Below, piece after piece: positions 32,786-42,549 of a stretch of DNA of 64,000 nt (positions are counted from its first letter, which is position 1; each line of letters starts with the position of its first letter). The notes under the pieces are model-generated. The model worked only from the letters and a program-made list of their open reading frames with translations, made no database searches and was not told where the DNA came from. The stretch is from Bryocella elongata (GTDB lineage: Bacteria; Acidobacteriota; Terriglobia; Terriglobales; Acidobacteriaceae), in assembly GCF_900108185.1 (NCBI RefSeq), contig NZ_FNVA01000008.1, positions 62,001 to 126,000 on the forward strand, in the 5' to 3' direction. Made by a program: the position numbers and the translations under genes.

Positions 32786-33798
32786 AGCCGGGACCTTCCG
32801 GTGGACGCCAGCGATGCCAGTCGGAAGCGGAACAGGGGACCTAGCGATCTGTCGATCGCCTCGCGGCGAACGTCCATGGGATTGGCCGACGGCAGAGAGT
32901 TGGTTCCTCCATAGAAGGAAAAGGCGATCTCAAAGCCGGCGTTGCGGGCGGCCTTCTGCGTTTCGCCGTTGAAGGCGGTCGTGCTTCCGACCGGATAGGC
33001 GATCGACCGGGTGGGACGGCCCAGCTCGTGGTCGAGGATGGCGCGGGAGGTGGCGCACTCTTCCGACTGCCCGGCCGGGGACAGCTTGGTCAGGATGGGG
33101 TGGGTGTGGGTGTGGGCGCCAAAGTTCATGCCGGCCTGTTGCATGATGCGCGCTTCGTCCCACGTGAGGAAGGCGCGCTCGGAGCTGGTCGAGGGGCGGG
33201 ACGAGCCGCAGGCGCGCTCCAGTTCCTCGAGAAAGCGCGACGGGGTGTCCATCGCGGGACTCTTGAAGAGGTTGAGGATCTCCCGGATGGCGACCTCGCG
33301 CTGGGAACCCGCAAGGTCGAACTCTCGGGGTTCCGGGTACGTGAGTGTGATGCGGGGGCGGGTCGAGGACTTGACGAGGTAGGCGATCGAGTCCCACCAA
33401 GGGACGTTCCCGGTGCCGACGAAGGCCGTAGGCAGGAAGAACGTAGCCGGGACCTGGTGGCGGGTGAGAACGGGGAAGGCCTCGTCGAAGTTATCGCGAT
33501 AGCCGTCGTCGAAGGTGAGGAGGATCGAGGTTTCGTTGGCCGTCGTCGCGCCGAGGAGGAGCTCCAGCGCCGCATCGAGGGAGACGATGGGGAAGCGCTG
33601 CTTGAGGAAGGCGACGTGCTCGTCAAACTCCGCGGTGCTGCAGGAGAAGAGCCCGGAGTCGTATGGGGTGGCCGCCGCGTCGCCCACGCGATGCAGATTC
33701 AGGACGAGCAGTGCGGGCAGGGTATGGCGGGATTCGAGGAGCCGCGTTACTCCGGCTGATGCAGCCAGCCGGGCCACAAGCTCTTTCTTTCCAGCCAT
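32782..33798 (-). CDS. Polysaccharide deacetylase (NodB-domain)
   Basis: A 338-residue metal-dependent deacetylase of carbohydrate esterase family 4 type. The NodB core is visible: catalytic and metal Asp in LLTFDDGYRDN, the two metal histidines in FGAHTHTHPIL, and IAYPVGSTTAFN. There is an extra N-terminal helix segment (KKELVARLAASAGVTRLLES) of the sort found in O-antigen or capsule-associated members, and no clear signal peptide. It overlaps the downstream ATP-grasp/phosphatase gene by 4 bases, so the two are translated together. A likely role is removal of N- or O-acetyl groups from a glycan or lipid-linked sugar. Confidence 0.88.
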   Translation of the reverse strand: MAGKKELVARLAASAGVTRLLESRHTLPALLVLNLHRVGDAAATPYDSGLFSCSTAEFDEHVAFLKQRFPIVSLDAALELLLGATTANETSILLTFDDGYRDNFDEAFPVLTRHQVPATFFLPTAFVGTGNVPWWDSIAYLVKSSTRPRITLTYPEPREFDLAGSQREVAIREILNLFKSPAMDTPSRFLEELERACGSSRPSTSSERAFLTWDEARIMQQAGMNFGAHTHTHPILTKLSPAGQSEECATSRAILDHELGRPTRSIAYPVGSTTAFNGETQKAARNAGFEIAFSFYGGTNSLPSANPMDVRREAIDRSLGPLFRFRLASLASTGRSRL

Positions 33799-33955
33799 CT
33801 CGCAGTCACCTCTCGGAAGCCCTAGGAATGACTATACGTGGGGTGTCGTGGAGTCGTGCGGGCGGTGCGGATGGGGCTGACGGAGGTGAAATCGGGTCGC
33901 GATATTCTCTGGTGGCGAGGGAGTTCGGGGTGTAGGGAAATGTTTGTCATGAAAG

Positions 33956-33984
33956 TTGACAATAACTCACTCACATGCGAGACT
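33956..33984 (+). promoter_or_regulatory. Candidate sigma-70-type promoter for dnaK
   Basis: TTGACA at 33956-33961 and GAGACT at 33979-33984 with 17-base spacing, about 75 bases before the dnaK start. The -10 match is poor (3 of 6). I do not see a canonical HspR-binding HAIR inverted repeat here. Confidence 0.35.
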
Positions 33985-34058
33985 GGTGAAGTCACGAATT
34001 CCTCGGATCCCGCATCCGAGCTAGTAGCAGGACCCGAACAGGGCCAGGAGATCAGAGC

Positions 34059-35966
<1,908 letters not shown>

Positions 35967-36032
35967 CACCGATCCGCTCGCCAGGTTTGTACAATTGGGC
36001 CTCGCTCAAATGCACAAATTTCAGGAGGCCGC

Positions 36033-36212
36033 TTGTACAGACCTGGCGAAATCGTTCCGTACACCGGGATCTATCTGTTGATCAGCCCTAAGGGAGTGCA
36101 TCTCGAAGAGATTTCGTTCGAGGCTGGGGAGCAGTTTCCGCAAAGCGATGTCCTGCGCAGTGTTTACAGGCTCGCCAAGCGCCCCAAGGTCGCGAAGGAA
36201 TCGCTGAGCTGA
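36033..36212 (+). CDS. Small 59-aa protein (YjzC-like start)
   Basis: A short open frame starting at TTG with AGGAGG four bases upstream. It reads MYRPGEIVPYTGIYLLISPK at the N terminus and goes on to HLEEISFEAGEQFPQ. The YRPGEIVPxSGIY type of start is found in many short bacterial proteins of unknown role (YjzC-like). The lysine- and arginine-rich end (RLAKRPKVAKESLS) is soluble. It lies 66 bases after dnaK. Strong ribosome site and family-like start make it likely real despite its size. Confidence 0.7.
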   Translation: MYRPGEIVPYTGIYLLISPKGVHLEEISFEAGEQFPQSDVLRSVYRLAKRPKVAKESLS

Positions 36213-36567
36213 AAGAACCAAACGGCCATCTGGTGCGTAGTACGAGTAACAGTCGAGGAGGAGCTTTGCAGACGTTGCAAAGATCCTCCTCGTTGCATCA
36301 GGGGGTTGGATTCCATGTTCTGGGGCTATGAGTTCGCACTTCTGCTTAGCATCGCGCTGGTGATCCGGATGCGGAGTTATCTCGGGGAAAGGCAGCCTGC
36401 GCGCGCGGCGAGACGGAGCGATCCAGCTTCTGATCGCGCGGTGAGCAGAGCCAGGAACAATTCCGAGACGGCTTGTGGGTTGCGGCATCGGATAGAGAGT
36501 GGCGGACTCAGTGCGCGGAACGATCCGGCTGGATCAGGGTTTGAGGAAGCAGGACGGGATTCAGTCG

Positions 36568-36607
36568 GCAGCGAAGAACTAAGCAGCGAAGAACTAAGCC
36601 GCGAAGG
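36568..36607. repeat. 15-bp tandem repeat in a gene-poor spacer
   Basis: GCAGCGAAGAACTAA occurs twice in a row (36568-36582, 36583-36597), followed by the partial copy GCCGCGAAGG. It lies in 36213-36677, 465 bases in which I see no convincing gene. An open frame from 36306 with a hydrophobic start (FALLLSIALVI) runs through it into the next gene, but the repeat argues that this is not coding. Confidence 0.7.
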
Positions 36608-36677
36608 GCGCGAGCCACGTTCCGCGGAGCAGGAAGCGCAGCAAGGCAGGACGCAGAAACCGGAAGGGGTGGGTACC

Positions 36678-36950
36678 ATGGCAAACATCAACGAGCAGGG
36701 CAACGGCGATCGCAACAACGGTATGGATCACGCCTGGCCGGGACACGTCGACTATCGCCTGGGATTTGGCAGCGAGCAGGTAAGCGATGTGATGTGGCGC
36801 TGCCGCGTGCTGCGTGCCGGCAAGTTGTACAGCACCTCATTGTTTGCCACGAAAGACGAGGCCGATGAGTTCGCGAAGAGGCTCGGCGAGAGCGAGCCGG
36901 ACAAGATGTTCAATGTCGAGGCGATCAAGGCCGCGAGTGTGTGGAACTGA
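36678..36950 (+). CDS. Small hypothetical protein, 90 aa
   Basis: A soluble 90-residue protein starting MANINEQGNGDRNNGMDHAW, with an ordered part VMWRCRVLRAGKLYSTSLFA and KDEADEFAKRLGESEPDKMF that suggests a beta-hairpin followed by a helix. No family is recognised. The start at 36678 is preceded by GGAAGGGG; a longer frame starts at 36306 but crosses a tandem repeat. It ends three bases before the Fpg/Nei gene, so the two are probably co-transcribed and the small protein might be translated as leader of that unit. Confidence 0.6.
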   Translation: MANINEQGNGDRNNGMDHAWPGHVDYRLGFGSEQVSDVMWRCRVLRAGKLYSTSLFATKDEADEFAKRLGESEPDKMFNVEAIKAASVWN

Positions 36951-36953
36951 CAG

Positions 36954-37904
36954 GTGCCTGAAGGAAACGAGATTCACCGGTGGGCGGAGCGACATCGCTC
37001 CGCCTTTGTCGGTAAGAAGATGCATGTGGAGAGCCCCAACGGCCGCACCGAGGATACGGAGCGGTTGGATGGTCGCGTGCTGGAGAAGGTGCTCGCGCAT
37101 GGCAAGCACCTGGGCTACGTCTTCGGCAAAGACCGGATTCTGCATGTGCACCTGGGGCGCTATGGCGACTGGACTGAGGGCCAGATGCCGCTGGCGGAGG
37201 TGAAGGGCGTGCTGCGGCTGCGGATGTGGCGGGCTGGAGCACGGGCCCGCGTGGACCAGGCGGAGGCGACGACGAGGCACGGCTGGTACTCGAGCGATGA
37301 TGGCTCCAGCACGGTGGCTCCAGAGAACGTGGACTGGCTGGAGCTGCGCGGAGCGTCCGACTGCAGTGTGTGGACGGATGCGCAGTGGGAGCAGCTGATC
37401 GAGCGGCTGGGGCCGGATCCTTTGGGCTCTACTGGAGAACCTGCCGGTGATGTGCCTGACGATCCTGGGCCTGCATTCGAGCGCATCGCGAAGACGAAGA
37501 AGCCGATCTGCGTACTGCTGATGGAGCAGGATGTGATCGCGGGCATTGGCAATATCTATCGGGCGGAGCTGCTGTATCGTGAGCGGCTGAACCCGATGAC
37601 GCCGGGGAACGAGGTTCCTGTGGCGAGCTTGAAGCGGATATGGAAGGATTCGATTCCGCTGATGAAAGCGGGCATGGTCGACCGGCGGATTATCACGACG
37701 CGGCCAAAGGACCGCCCGACGAAGAAGGCAGGACTTCCGCTGAAGGAAGAGGCGCATTATGTCTACCGGAGGCACGGCAAGCCGTGCTTCGTCTGTGGGA
37801 CGAAGGTGCTGAAGACGGACATTGCAGGCCGGACGTTGTACTGGTGCCCGGTGTGCCAGCAAGGACCACACGCTGACCGCGAGGTCGGCGTAGCAGTACA
37901 GTAA
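36954..37904 (+). CDS. Fpg/Nei-family DNA glycosylase-AP lyase
   Basis: A 316-residue base-excision repair enzyme that removes oxidised bases and cuts the strand. It starts at GTG, giving [20 protein letters not shown]; the N-terminal Pro and Glu after Met removal are the catalytic residues. Mid-protein [20 protein letters not shown] is the helix-two-turn-helix DNA-binding part. The C-terminal zinc finger is complete: CFVCG and, 16 residues on, CPVCQ. The MPEGxxIHR start is that of Nei-like (endonuclease VIII-type) actinobacterial and acidobacterial members rather than classical MutM. It lies 11 bases upstream of dnaJ, hinting at heat-shock co-expression. Confidence 0.88.
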   Translation: MPEGNEIHRWAERHRSAFVGKKMHVESPNGRTEDTERLDGRVLEKVLAHGKHLGYVFGKDRILHVHLGRYGDWTEGQMPLAEVKGVLRLRMWRAGARARVDQAEATTRHGWYSSDDGSSTVAPENVDWLELRGASDCSVWTDAQWEQLIERLGPDPLGSTGEPAGDVPDDPGPAFERIAKTKKPICVLLMEQDVIAGIGNIYRAELLYRERLNPMTPGNEVPVASLKRIWKDSIPLMKAGMVDRRIITTRPKDRPTKKAGLPLKEEAHYVYRRHGKPCFVCGTKVLKTDIAGRTLYWCPVCQQGPHADREVGVAVQ

Positions 37905-37915
37905 GTGAGACGACT

Positions 37916-39154
37916 ATGGCGGCAAACCAACAGAAGGACTACTACGGCGTACTTGGGGTGAAGAAGGCGGCCTCGCAGGATGAGATCCGCAAGGCCTTCC
38001 GGAAGCTCGCGCGGAAGTACCACCCGGATGTGAATCCGGGCGACAAGAAGGCTGAGGAGAAGTTCAAAGAGATCTCGGAAGCCAACGAGGTGCTGAGCGA
38101 CGAGAAGAAGCGGAAGATCTTCGATCAGCTGGGCTTCTACTCCGACAACATCGACCCTGCGACGGCCGAAGCGTATGCGCGTTCGGGCGGCGCTGCTGCT
38201 GCGAATGCTTACGGCGCGGCCGGAGCGCAGGGCGGGCAGGGAATGCCGTTCGACTTCAACGGCTTCGACTTCTCGGGATTTTCGGGTGGAGGAACGGGGA
38301 GGCAGAGCTCCAACGAGGGATTCGGCGGAAGCTTCCGCGATGTCTTCGGCAGCATGTTTTCGGGTGGCGGCGCCCGGCAGCCACGCGGGCCGCAGCCGGG
38401 CACGGATCTCGAGTACCAGGTCGAGGTCGACTTCTGGACGGCGATTCGCGGCGGCGAGGCGCGGCTGGAGATCCAGCGCCAGGAGCAGTGCCCGACCTGC
38501 AAAGGGCGCGCCGTGACGGGCGGCAGCATGGAGTGCCCGGAGTGCCATGGCTCCGGCCAGGTGACCCAGATGGGCGGCCGGATGAAGTTCAACATCCAGT
38601 GCCCGCAGTGCGGCGGCACGGGGAAGGTGCAGCACAGCTGCTCGACCTGCAGCGGCGCGGGTGTGGTCACACGCAAGGAGCCGCTGACCTTCCGCATCAA
38701 AGCCGGTACGCGTGACGGTCAACGGATTCGGCTCGCGGGCAAGGGCAATGCCGGGACGGAAGGCGCTTCTGCCGGCGACCTGTACCTGATCATCAAGGTC
38801 GAGCAGCACAAGTTCTTCCGCCGGGTCGGCGATGACATCCACATCACGGTCCCGGTGACGGTGATGGAGTCCGCACTGGGCGCGAAGATTGACGTGCCGA
38901 CGATCGATGGGACGGGCGCGGAGGTGGGACGCTCGCAGCTGAAGATTCCGCCCGGAACGCAGACGGGGCAGAAGCTGCGGATGCGCGAAAAGGGCGTGCC
39001 GAATGCGACGCATGAGGGTGTTCGGGGCGATCAGATCGTCGAGGTAAAGATCGTGGTGCCGAAGGTGCAGGACGAGCGCTCGAAGGAGATCCTCCGCGAG
39101 CTGCAGAAGCTCAATCCGGAAGATCCTCGCGAAGAGATGCTGACGAGTGTCTGA
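37916..39154 (+). CDS. dnaJ: Chaperone DnaJ
   Basis: A 412-residue Hsp40 that stimulates the DnaK ATPase. N-terminal J domain with [20 protein letters not shown] and the HPD motif in [10 protein letters not shown] long Gly/Phe/Ala-rich linker (about 85-160) follows, then four zinc-binding repeats ([32 protein letters not shown]) and a C-terminal substrate domain ending RREE-like [10 protein letters not shown]. All DnaJ modules are complete. It starts 11 bases after the DNA glycosylase and is followed by a strong terminator. Likely controlled with dnaK by the HspR protein encoded at 40747, though no operator is recognised. Confidence 0.95.
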   Translation: MAANQQKDYYGVLGVKKAASQDEIRKAFRKLARKYHPDVNPGDKKAEEKFKEISEANEVLSDEKKRKIFDQLGFYSDNIDPATAEAYARSGGAAAANAYGAAGAQGGQGMPFDFNGFDFSGFSGGGTGRQSSNEGFGGSFRDVFGSMFSGGGARQPRGPQPGTDLEYQVEVDFWTAIRGGEARLEIQRQEQCPTCKGRAVTGGSMECPECHGSGQVTQMGGRMKFNIQCPQCGGTGKVQHSCSTCSGAGVVTRKEPLTFRIKAGTRDGQRIRLAGKGNAGTEGASAGDLYLIIKVEQHKFFRRVGDDIHITVPVTVMESALGAKIDVPTIDGTGAEVGRSQLKIPPGTQTGQKLRMREKGVPNATHEGVRGDQIVEVKIVVPKVQDERSKEILRELQKLNPEDPREEMLTSV

Positions 39155-39167
39155 TTACGCATCCAAT

Positions 39168-39205
39168 ACGGGAAGGGGAGAGCAACTCCCCTTCCCGTTC
39201 TATTT
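39168..39205 (+). terminator. Intrinsic terminator of the dnaJ unit
   Basis: Perfect 13-bp stem ACGGGAAGGGGAG, loop AGCAA, CTCCCCTTCCCGT, then TCTATTT. It lies 13 bases after the dnaJ stop. Confidence 0.85.
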
Positions 39206-39222
39206 GGGCTAAGGTCTCTGAT

Positions 39223-39666
39223 ATGTCGAGAAAGCATCTTCGGACTGCTGCCATCGCACTTTGCCTTGCGACTCCGGGCCTTCTGGCATCAGGGCTTCTG
39301 TCGGGTTGCCGGAGCGGCTGTGTAAGCCGGGAGTCATCGGAGTACCCATCACCCGATGGGAAGATCAAGGCCGTGCTCTACGAGAAGGAGTGCGGCGACC
39401 CCAGTGCTGCCACGACCACGATTGCGCTGCTGCAGCCCGGTGCCGTCTTCTCGCCGGACAAGATCGAGGAGTCCGAGATCGTGTATGCCGCGGACTCGAA
39501 CCACGGGGATGCTGGCACCGATGCAAAGGGCATGCTGAAGATGACGGTGAAGTGGAGCGATGCGGAGCACCTCGTGGTGGTGACGGCGCCGAGCGCGCGG
39601 AACTTCGTTCTGAAGATGCAGCATGGGCCGACGCAGATCAGCTACACATTGCCATTGATGAACTAG
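39223..39666 (+). CDS. Putative lipoprotein, 147 aa
   Basis: Signal sequence with lipobox: ALCLATPGLLASGLLSGC, cleavage before C29, so probably membrane-anchored by lipid. The mature part has EYPSPDGKIKAVLYEKECGD, a pattern like the DUF5412 family of small bacterial lipoproteins, then ATTTIALLQPG and KMTVKWSDAEHLVVVTAPS. Two further cysteines follow the lipobox. Function unknown. It is an independent gene after the dnaJ terminator and is convergent with the SDR gene, their stops 3 bases apart. Confidence 0.7.
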   Translation: MSRKHLRTAAIALCLATPGLLASGLLSGCRSGCVSRESSEYPSPDGKIKAVLYEKECGDPSAATTTIALLQPGAVFSPDKIEESEIVYAADSNHGDAGTDAKGMLKMTVKWSDAEHLVVVTAPSARNFVLKMQHGPTQISYTLPLMN

Positions 39667-39669
39667 TGT

Positions 39670-40695
39670 CTAGTCTTTGAGCGCAACGGCAGGCGCCTTG
39701 GGAAGCACGAAGCGATTGGTCAAGGCGTTGGCCAGCTGCGTGGTTTCGGGGAAGACGCCCGCGGTGCGGGCCATCAACCAGGCCTGCGGGCTGATGGTGA
39801 TCTCGGCGCGACCCGACATGGTGGCGCGATAGATGCAGTTGGCTGCATGCTTCGCCGTCACGGAGACGACGGGAAGCGTGGCTGCGAGGTTGAACCACTT
39901 CTTCTCGCCCTTCACGTCACCGACGAACTGCGCGTGGGCTTCGCCGCCGGTGCGCATCAGGCCGGGGCAGACGGTGGTGACGCGGATGCCCTTCTCGCGA
40001 ATCTCGGCGTGCAGGCCTTCGCTGAAGCCCACCAGCGCAAACTTCGCGGCGGAATAAGGAAGCATGTGGGGCACGGCCATCTTGCCGCCGATGGAGGCGA
40101 TGTTGACGATGCGGGCACGGGTGCGGCTGCCGGCACCCGATACGTTGATTGCGCGCTGGGTGCGCATGTACGGCAGGGCCGCCCAGGTGGCGTAGAGCGC
40201 GGCGAGGAAGTTGACCTTCATGGAGCGCTCGAAGGCCTCAAGGGTCTGGGACTCGATGGGGCCGACCTCGATGATGCCGGCGTTGTTGACGAGGATGTCG
40301 ATGCGTCCGAAGTGGCTGATGGTCTCGGCGACCATGCGCTCGCACTCGGAGCGCTCGGAGAGGTCTGCGGGGATGAGATAGAAGTCCTCCGCGCGCAAGT
40401 GCGTGTGCTCGGCGAGGAGCTGCGCCTGGGCCTTCTCCAGCTCGGCGCGGTTGCGCGAGGCGAGCGCGAGACGGATCTTGTTGCGGGCGAAGCGGGACGC
40501 GATGGCGAGGCCGAGGCCGCGCGATCCGCCGGTAACAAGGACGACGGAGCCATCCGCCAGCGGACGGGAGCGCAGGGCCTTGAAGGCCAGACCCGCGATG
40601 ACGGTTCCGCCGACGACGGCTCCTGCGACACCGGCGCCGGTGATGGCGGCCCCGGCCATGGCGACGGACTTCAGCAACGTGATTGCGTTCTTCAT
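39670..40695 (-). CDS. Membrane-anchored SDR dehydrogenase
   Basis: A 341-residue short-chain dehydrogenase with a Gly/Ala-rich hydrophobic N terminus (residues about 11-37, GAAITGAGVAGAVVGGTVIA) that should anchor it in the membrane. Then TGGSRGLGLAIASRFARN (cofactor site, Arg suggests NADP), NNAG in VNNAGIIEVG, catalytic Ser in IASIGG, and YSAAK. The C-terminal extension KAPAVALKD is short. Substrate is unknown; similar membrane SDRs act on lipids or ketosteroids. It diverges from hspR with 51 bases between the starts, so it may be under HspR control. Confidence 0.85.
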   Translation of the reverse strand: MKNAITLLKSVAMAGAAITGAGVAGAVVGGTVIAGLAFKALRSRPLADGSVVLVTGGSRGLGLAIASRFARNKIRLALASRNRAELEKAQAQLLAEHTHLRAEDFYLIPADLSERSECERMVAETISHFGRIDILVNNAGIIEVGPIESQTLEAFERSMKVNFLAALYATWAALPYMRTQRAINVSGAGSRTRARIVNIASIGGKMAVPHMLPYSAAKFALVGFSEGLHAEIREKGIRVTTVCPGLMRTGGEAHAQFVGDVKGEKKWFNLAATLPVVSVTAKHAANCIYRATMSGRAEITISPQAWLMARTAGVFPETTQLANALTNRFVLPKAPAVALKD

Positions 40696-40746
40696 GCGTC
40701 TATTAGGATGCGGCAAAGCAGGCCCGGGCGGTATATCCTTTTCGCG

Positions 40747-41157
40747 ATGGCGACTCGACGTAAATCCAAGGGCGCGTACATGATCTCGGCGGTGGCCGAG
40801 ATGTATGCGATTCATCCGCAGACGCTGCGGCTGTACGAGCGTGAAGGTTTGTTGCGCCCATCGCGCTCCGATGGCAACACTCGGCTCTATACAGATGAGG
40901 ACCTGGAGCGGCTGGAGTTCATCCTGAACCTGGCACGCGATCTGGGCGTGAACATCGCGGGCATCGCGGTGGTGCTGCAGATGCGCGAACGCATGGAAGA
41001 GATGAACCGGCAGATGCAGGGGTTCGTGGACTACGTGCGCACGGAGATGCTGGCGCGGATGCAACAGGCGCAGAATCCTCCGGGGCTGGTGCCGGTGAAG
41101 CGGCCCATTGCGGTGGTGACGAAGGCGCCGGCGGCGACGCGGAAGAAAAGCAGCTAG
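40747..41157 (+). CDS. hspR: HspR-type MerR-family heat-shock repressor
   Basis: A 136-residue MerR-type regulator. The DNA-binding part has AYMISAVAEMYAIHPQTLRL followed by YEREGLLRPSRSDGNTRLYT and EDLERLEFILNLARDLGVNI, the hallmark of HspR, which represses dnaK operons in actinobacteria and others and uses DnaK as a co-repressor. The C-terminal helix and basic tail (PAATRKKSS) follow. ATG at 40747 fits known N termini; no Shine-Dalgarno is evident, so the message may be leaderless or weakly translated. The stop overlaps the LprI-domain gene by 4 bases. A broken copy of its 3' end lies at 42371. Confidence 0.85.
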   Translation: MATRRKSKGAYMISAVAEMYAIHPQTLRLYEREGLLRPSRSDGNTRLYTDEDLERLEFILNLARDLGVNIAGIAVVLQMRERMEEMNRQMQGFVDYVRTEMLARMQQAQNPPGLVPVKRPIAVVTKAPAATRKKSS

Positions 41158-42233
41158 TTCCTGTCTTTGCAGGATGGGGCGAAGTCGTTGCGAGGTGGGA
41201 GCAGCGCGGGCAGGTCCTGGGTGCGTAACGCCGGATTCATCGCAGGCTTCAGGTCTGCCCACGAGGCGCAGACGGTTGGGGCTCCCAGCGCCCAGGGGCC
41301 AACCTCGTAGGGATTGAAGGTGATCATCAGGCCGGAGTTGGAGAGCGTCCATTCTGAGGTGCTGGCGAGCTCATCCGTCGTCGAGCCATTGAGGGATTTG
41401 TCATCGGCGCCGCTGTCTTGAATCCTGGCCTTTAAGCGCGACACCAGAAGAGTGACGACCTTGGCTCGCGCGGCATTGTCATTGCTGAGGACGTCCTGAA
41501 CCTGGACCAGCCGGCGTTGTTCCAGCCACCAAAGGAGGCTCACTCGGCTTTCCTGCGGGTGCGCCGCACCGTATCCGTAGGTCGCGACCGAAAAGGAGAC
41601 ATCGATCATGTGCTGGTTTGCGGCGAGCAGGTCGTAGTCGATGTCGATCGTCCCTCCGCCGCAGTCGTAGCTGGCGAAGTCGACCGGAGGCTTCTTGTCA
41701 TCATCCTGGGCGAGATTGAGGGCGGCCTTGTATGCCGCGGCGTTCCATGCGGCGGCATTGGGTGTGGAGGCGTCCATCTGCGGCCAGGAGAACTCGCAGG
41801 TGCCGAAGCCGGGATCGTTGGGGGCGAGTGTCTCTCCGCTCTCCTTCTTGTAGCCGAATGCTGCGCGGGGATAGAAGACTGAGCTGCCATCTCCGGCTCG
41901 CACAGGGGCAAGATTTTCTAAGCGGCTCTGGTAGGCGTTGGATAGGCAGGTCTCGATCTTGAAGTCCTCTGGTGAAGCAGGCAGAGGGCAGGACTGATCG
42001 AGCCAGCGCAGCCACGCGCGTTGATCGTCGCGAACCTCTCCAGCAGCCCTGGGGGAAAGCTGCTGGAGCAGTGTCTTGTAGCCGACAGCGATCTTTGTGT
42101 CGAGATCGGAGAGCCTCGGATCCGCGCAGATGGCCTTTTCGCGTGGCGACTTGGCGAGTTTGCAGTCGAAACTGGCGGCGTGCGCTGATGTCCAAGCGGC
42201 GAGGGCTAGTACAAGAAGGGCGAAGCGGCGCAT
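41154..42233 (-). CDS. Secreted protein with LprI-type (DUF1311) domain
   Basis: A 359-residue exported protein: signal peptide MRRFALLVLALAAWTSAHAA, then an LprI/DUF1311 domain (SFDCKLAKSPREKAICADP, LDTKIAVGYKTLLQQL, QRAWLRWLDQSC) with paired cysteines, as in lysozyme-inhibitor-like proteins. The C-terminal half (IDIDYDLLAANQHMIDVSFS and NSGLMITFNPYEVGPWALGA) resembles the RsiV/DUF3298 beta domain, which in other proteins also binds lysozyme. So a role in lysozyme or wall-stress sensing is plausible. It is flanked by hspR on one side and a partial hspR copy on the other. Confidence 0.75.
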   Translation of the reverse strand: MRRFALLVLALAAWTSAHAASFDCKLAKSPREKAICADPRLSDLDTKIAVGYKTLLQQLSPRAAGEVRDDQRAWLRWLDQSCPLPASPEDFKIETCLSNAYQSRLENLAPVRAGDGSSVFYPRAAFGYKKESGETLAPNDPGFGTCEFSWPQMDASTPNAAAWNAAAYKAALNLAQDDDKKPPVDFASYDCGGGTIDIDYDLLAANQHMIDVSFSVATYGYGAAHPQESRVSLLWWLEQRRLVQVQDVLSNDNAARAKVVTLLVSRLKARIQDSGADDKSLNGSTTDELASTSEWTLSNSGLMITFNPYEVGPWALGAPTVCASWADLKPAMNPALRTQDLPALLPPRNDFAPSCKDRN

Positions 42234-42370
42234 GCTGGGTGTCTCTCCGTGGGCAGCGGTTGCGGCAGGCCTACTTTACACCGCATGAGACGCTCCATCG
42301 CGATCCTGGCATGAACATCGCCGGAAAATGCCCGGAGGCAGGGAAGAGAATCACCGGTTGATGCATATCT

Positions 42371-42503
42371 TTGTGGGCTACGTGCGCACAGAGATGCTGG
42401 CAAGGATGCCGCAGGCGCAGAACGGTACGGACTGACGCCGGTGAAGCGGTCGCTTGCCGTGGTGACGAAGGCTTCGGCGGAGACGCCGCGGAAGAAGAGC
42501 TGA
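42371..42503 (+). pseudogene. Decayed partial copy of the 3' end of hspR
   Basis: The stretch is clearly related to about 41027-41158, the end of hspR: both contain CTACGTGCGCAC, GAGATGCTGG, CAGGCGCAGAA, CGGTGAAGCGG and GTGGTGACGAAGG in the same order, and both run into related sequence after the stop. The copy lacks the DNA-binding part and has a small deletion with an in-frame TGA after CGGTACGGAC, so it cannot make the protein. Together with the parent it brackets the LprI gene in direct orientation. Confidence 0.8.
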
Positions 42504-42549
42504 TTGCTACTGTCTTGCCCGGGCTCAGACGCAGAGCGGAAGCTGCAAC

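Noticed and set aside
33799-34058. HAIR-type HspR operator upstream of dnaK
   Set aside because: No CTTGAGT-N7-ACTCAAG-like repeat visible; only partial words such as AACTCA.
36306-36677. N-terminal membrane extension of the 90-aa protein
   Set aside because: Would have to read through an exact 15-bp tandem repeat and low-complexity sequence; a better start lies at 36678.
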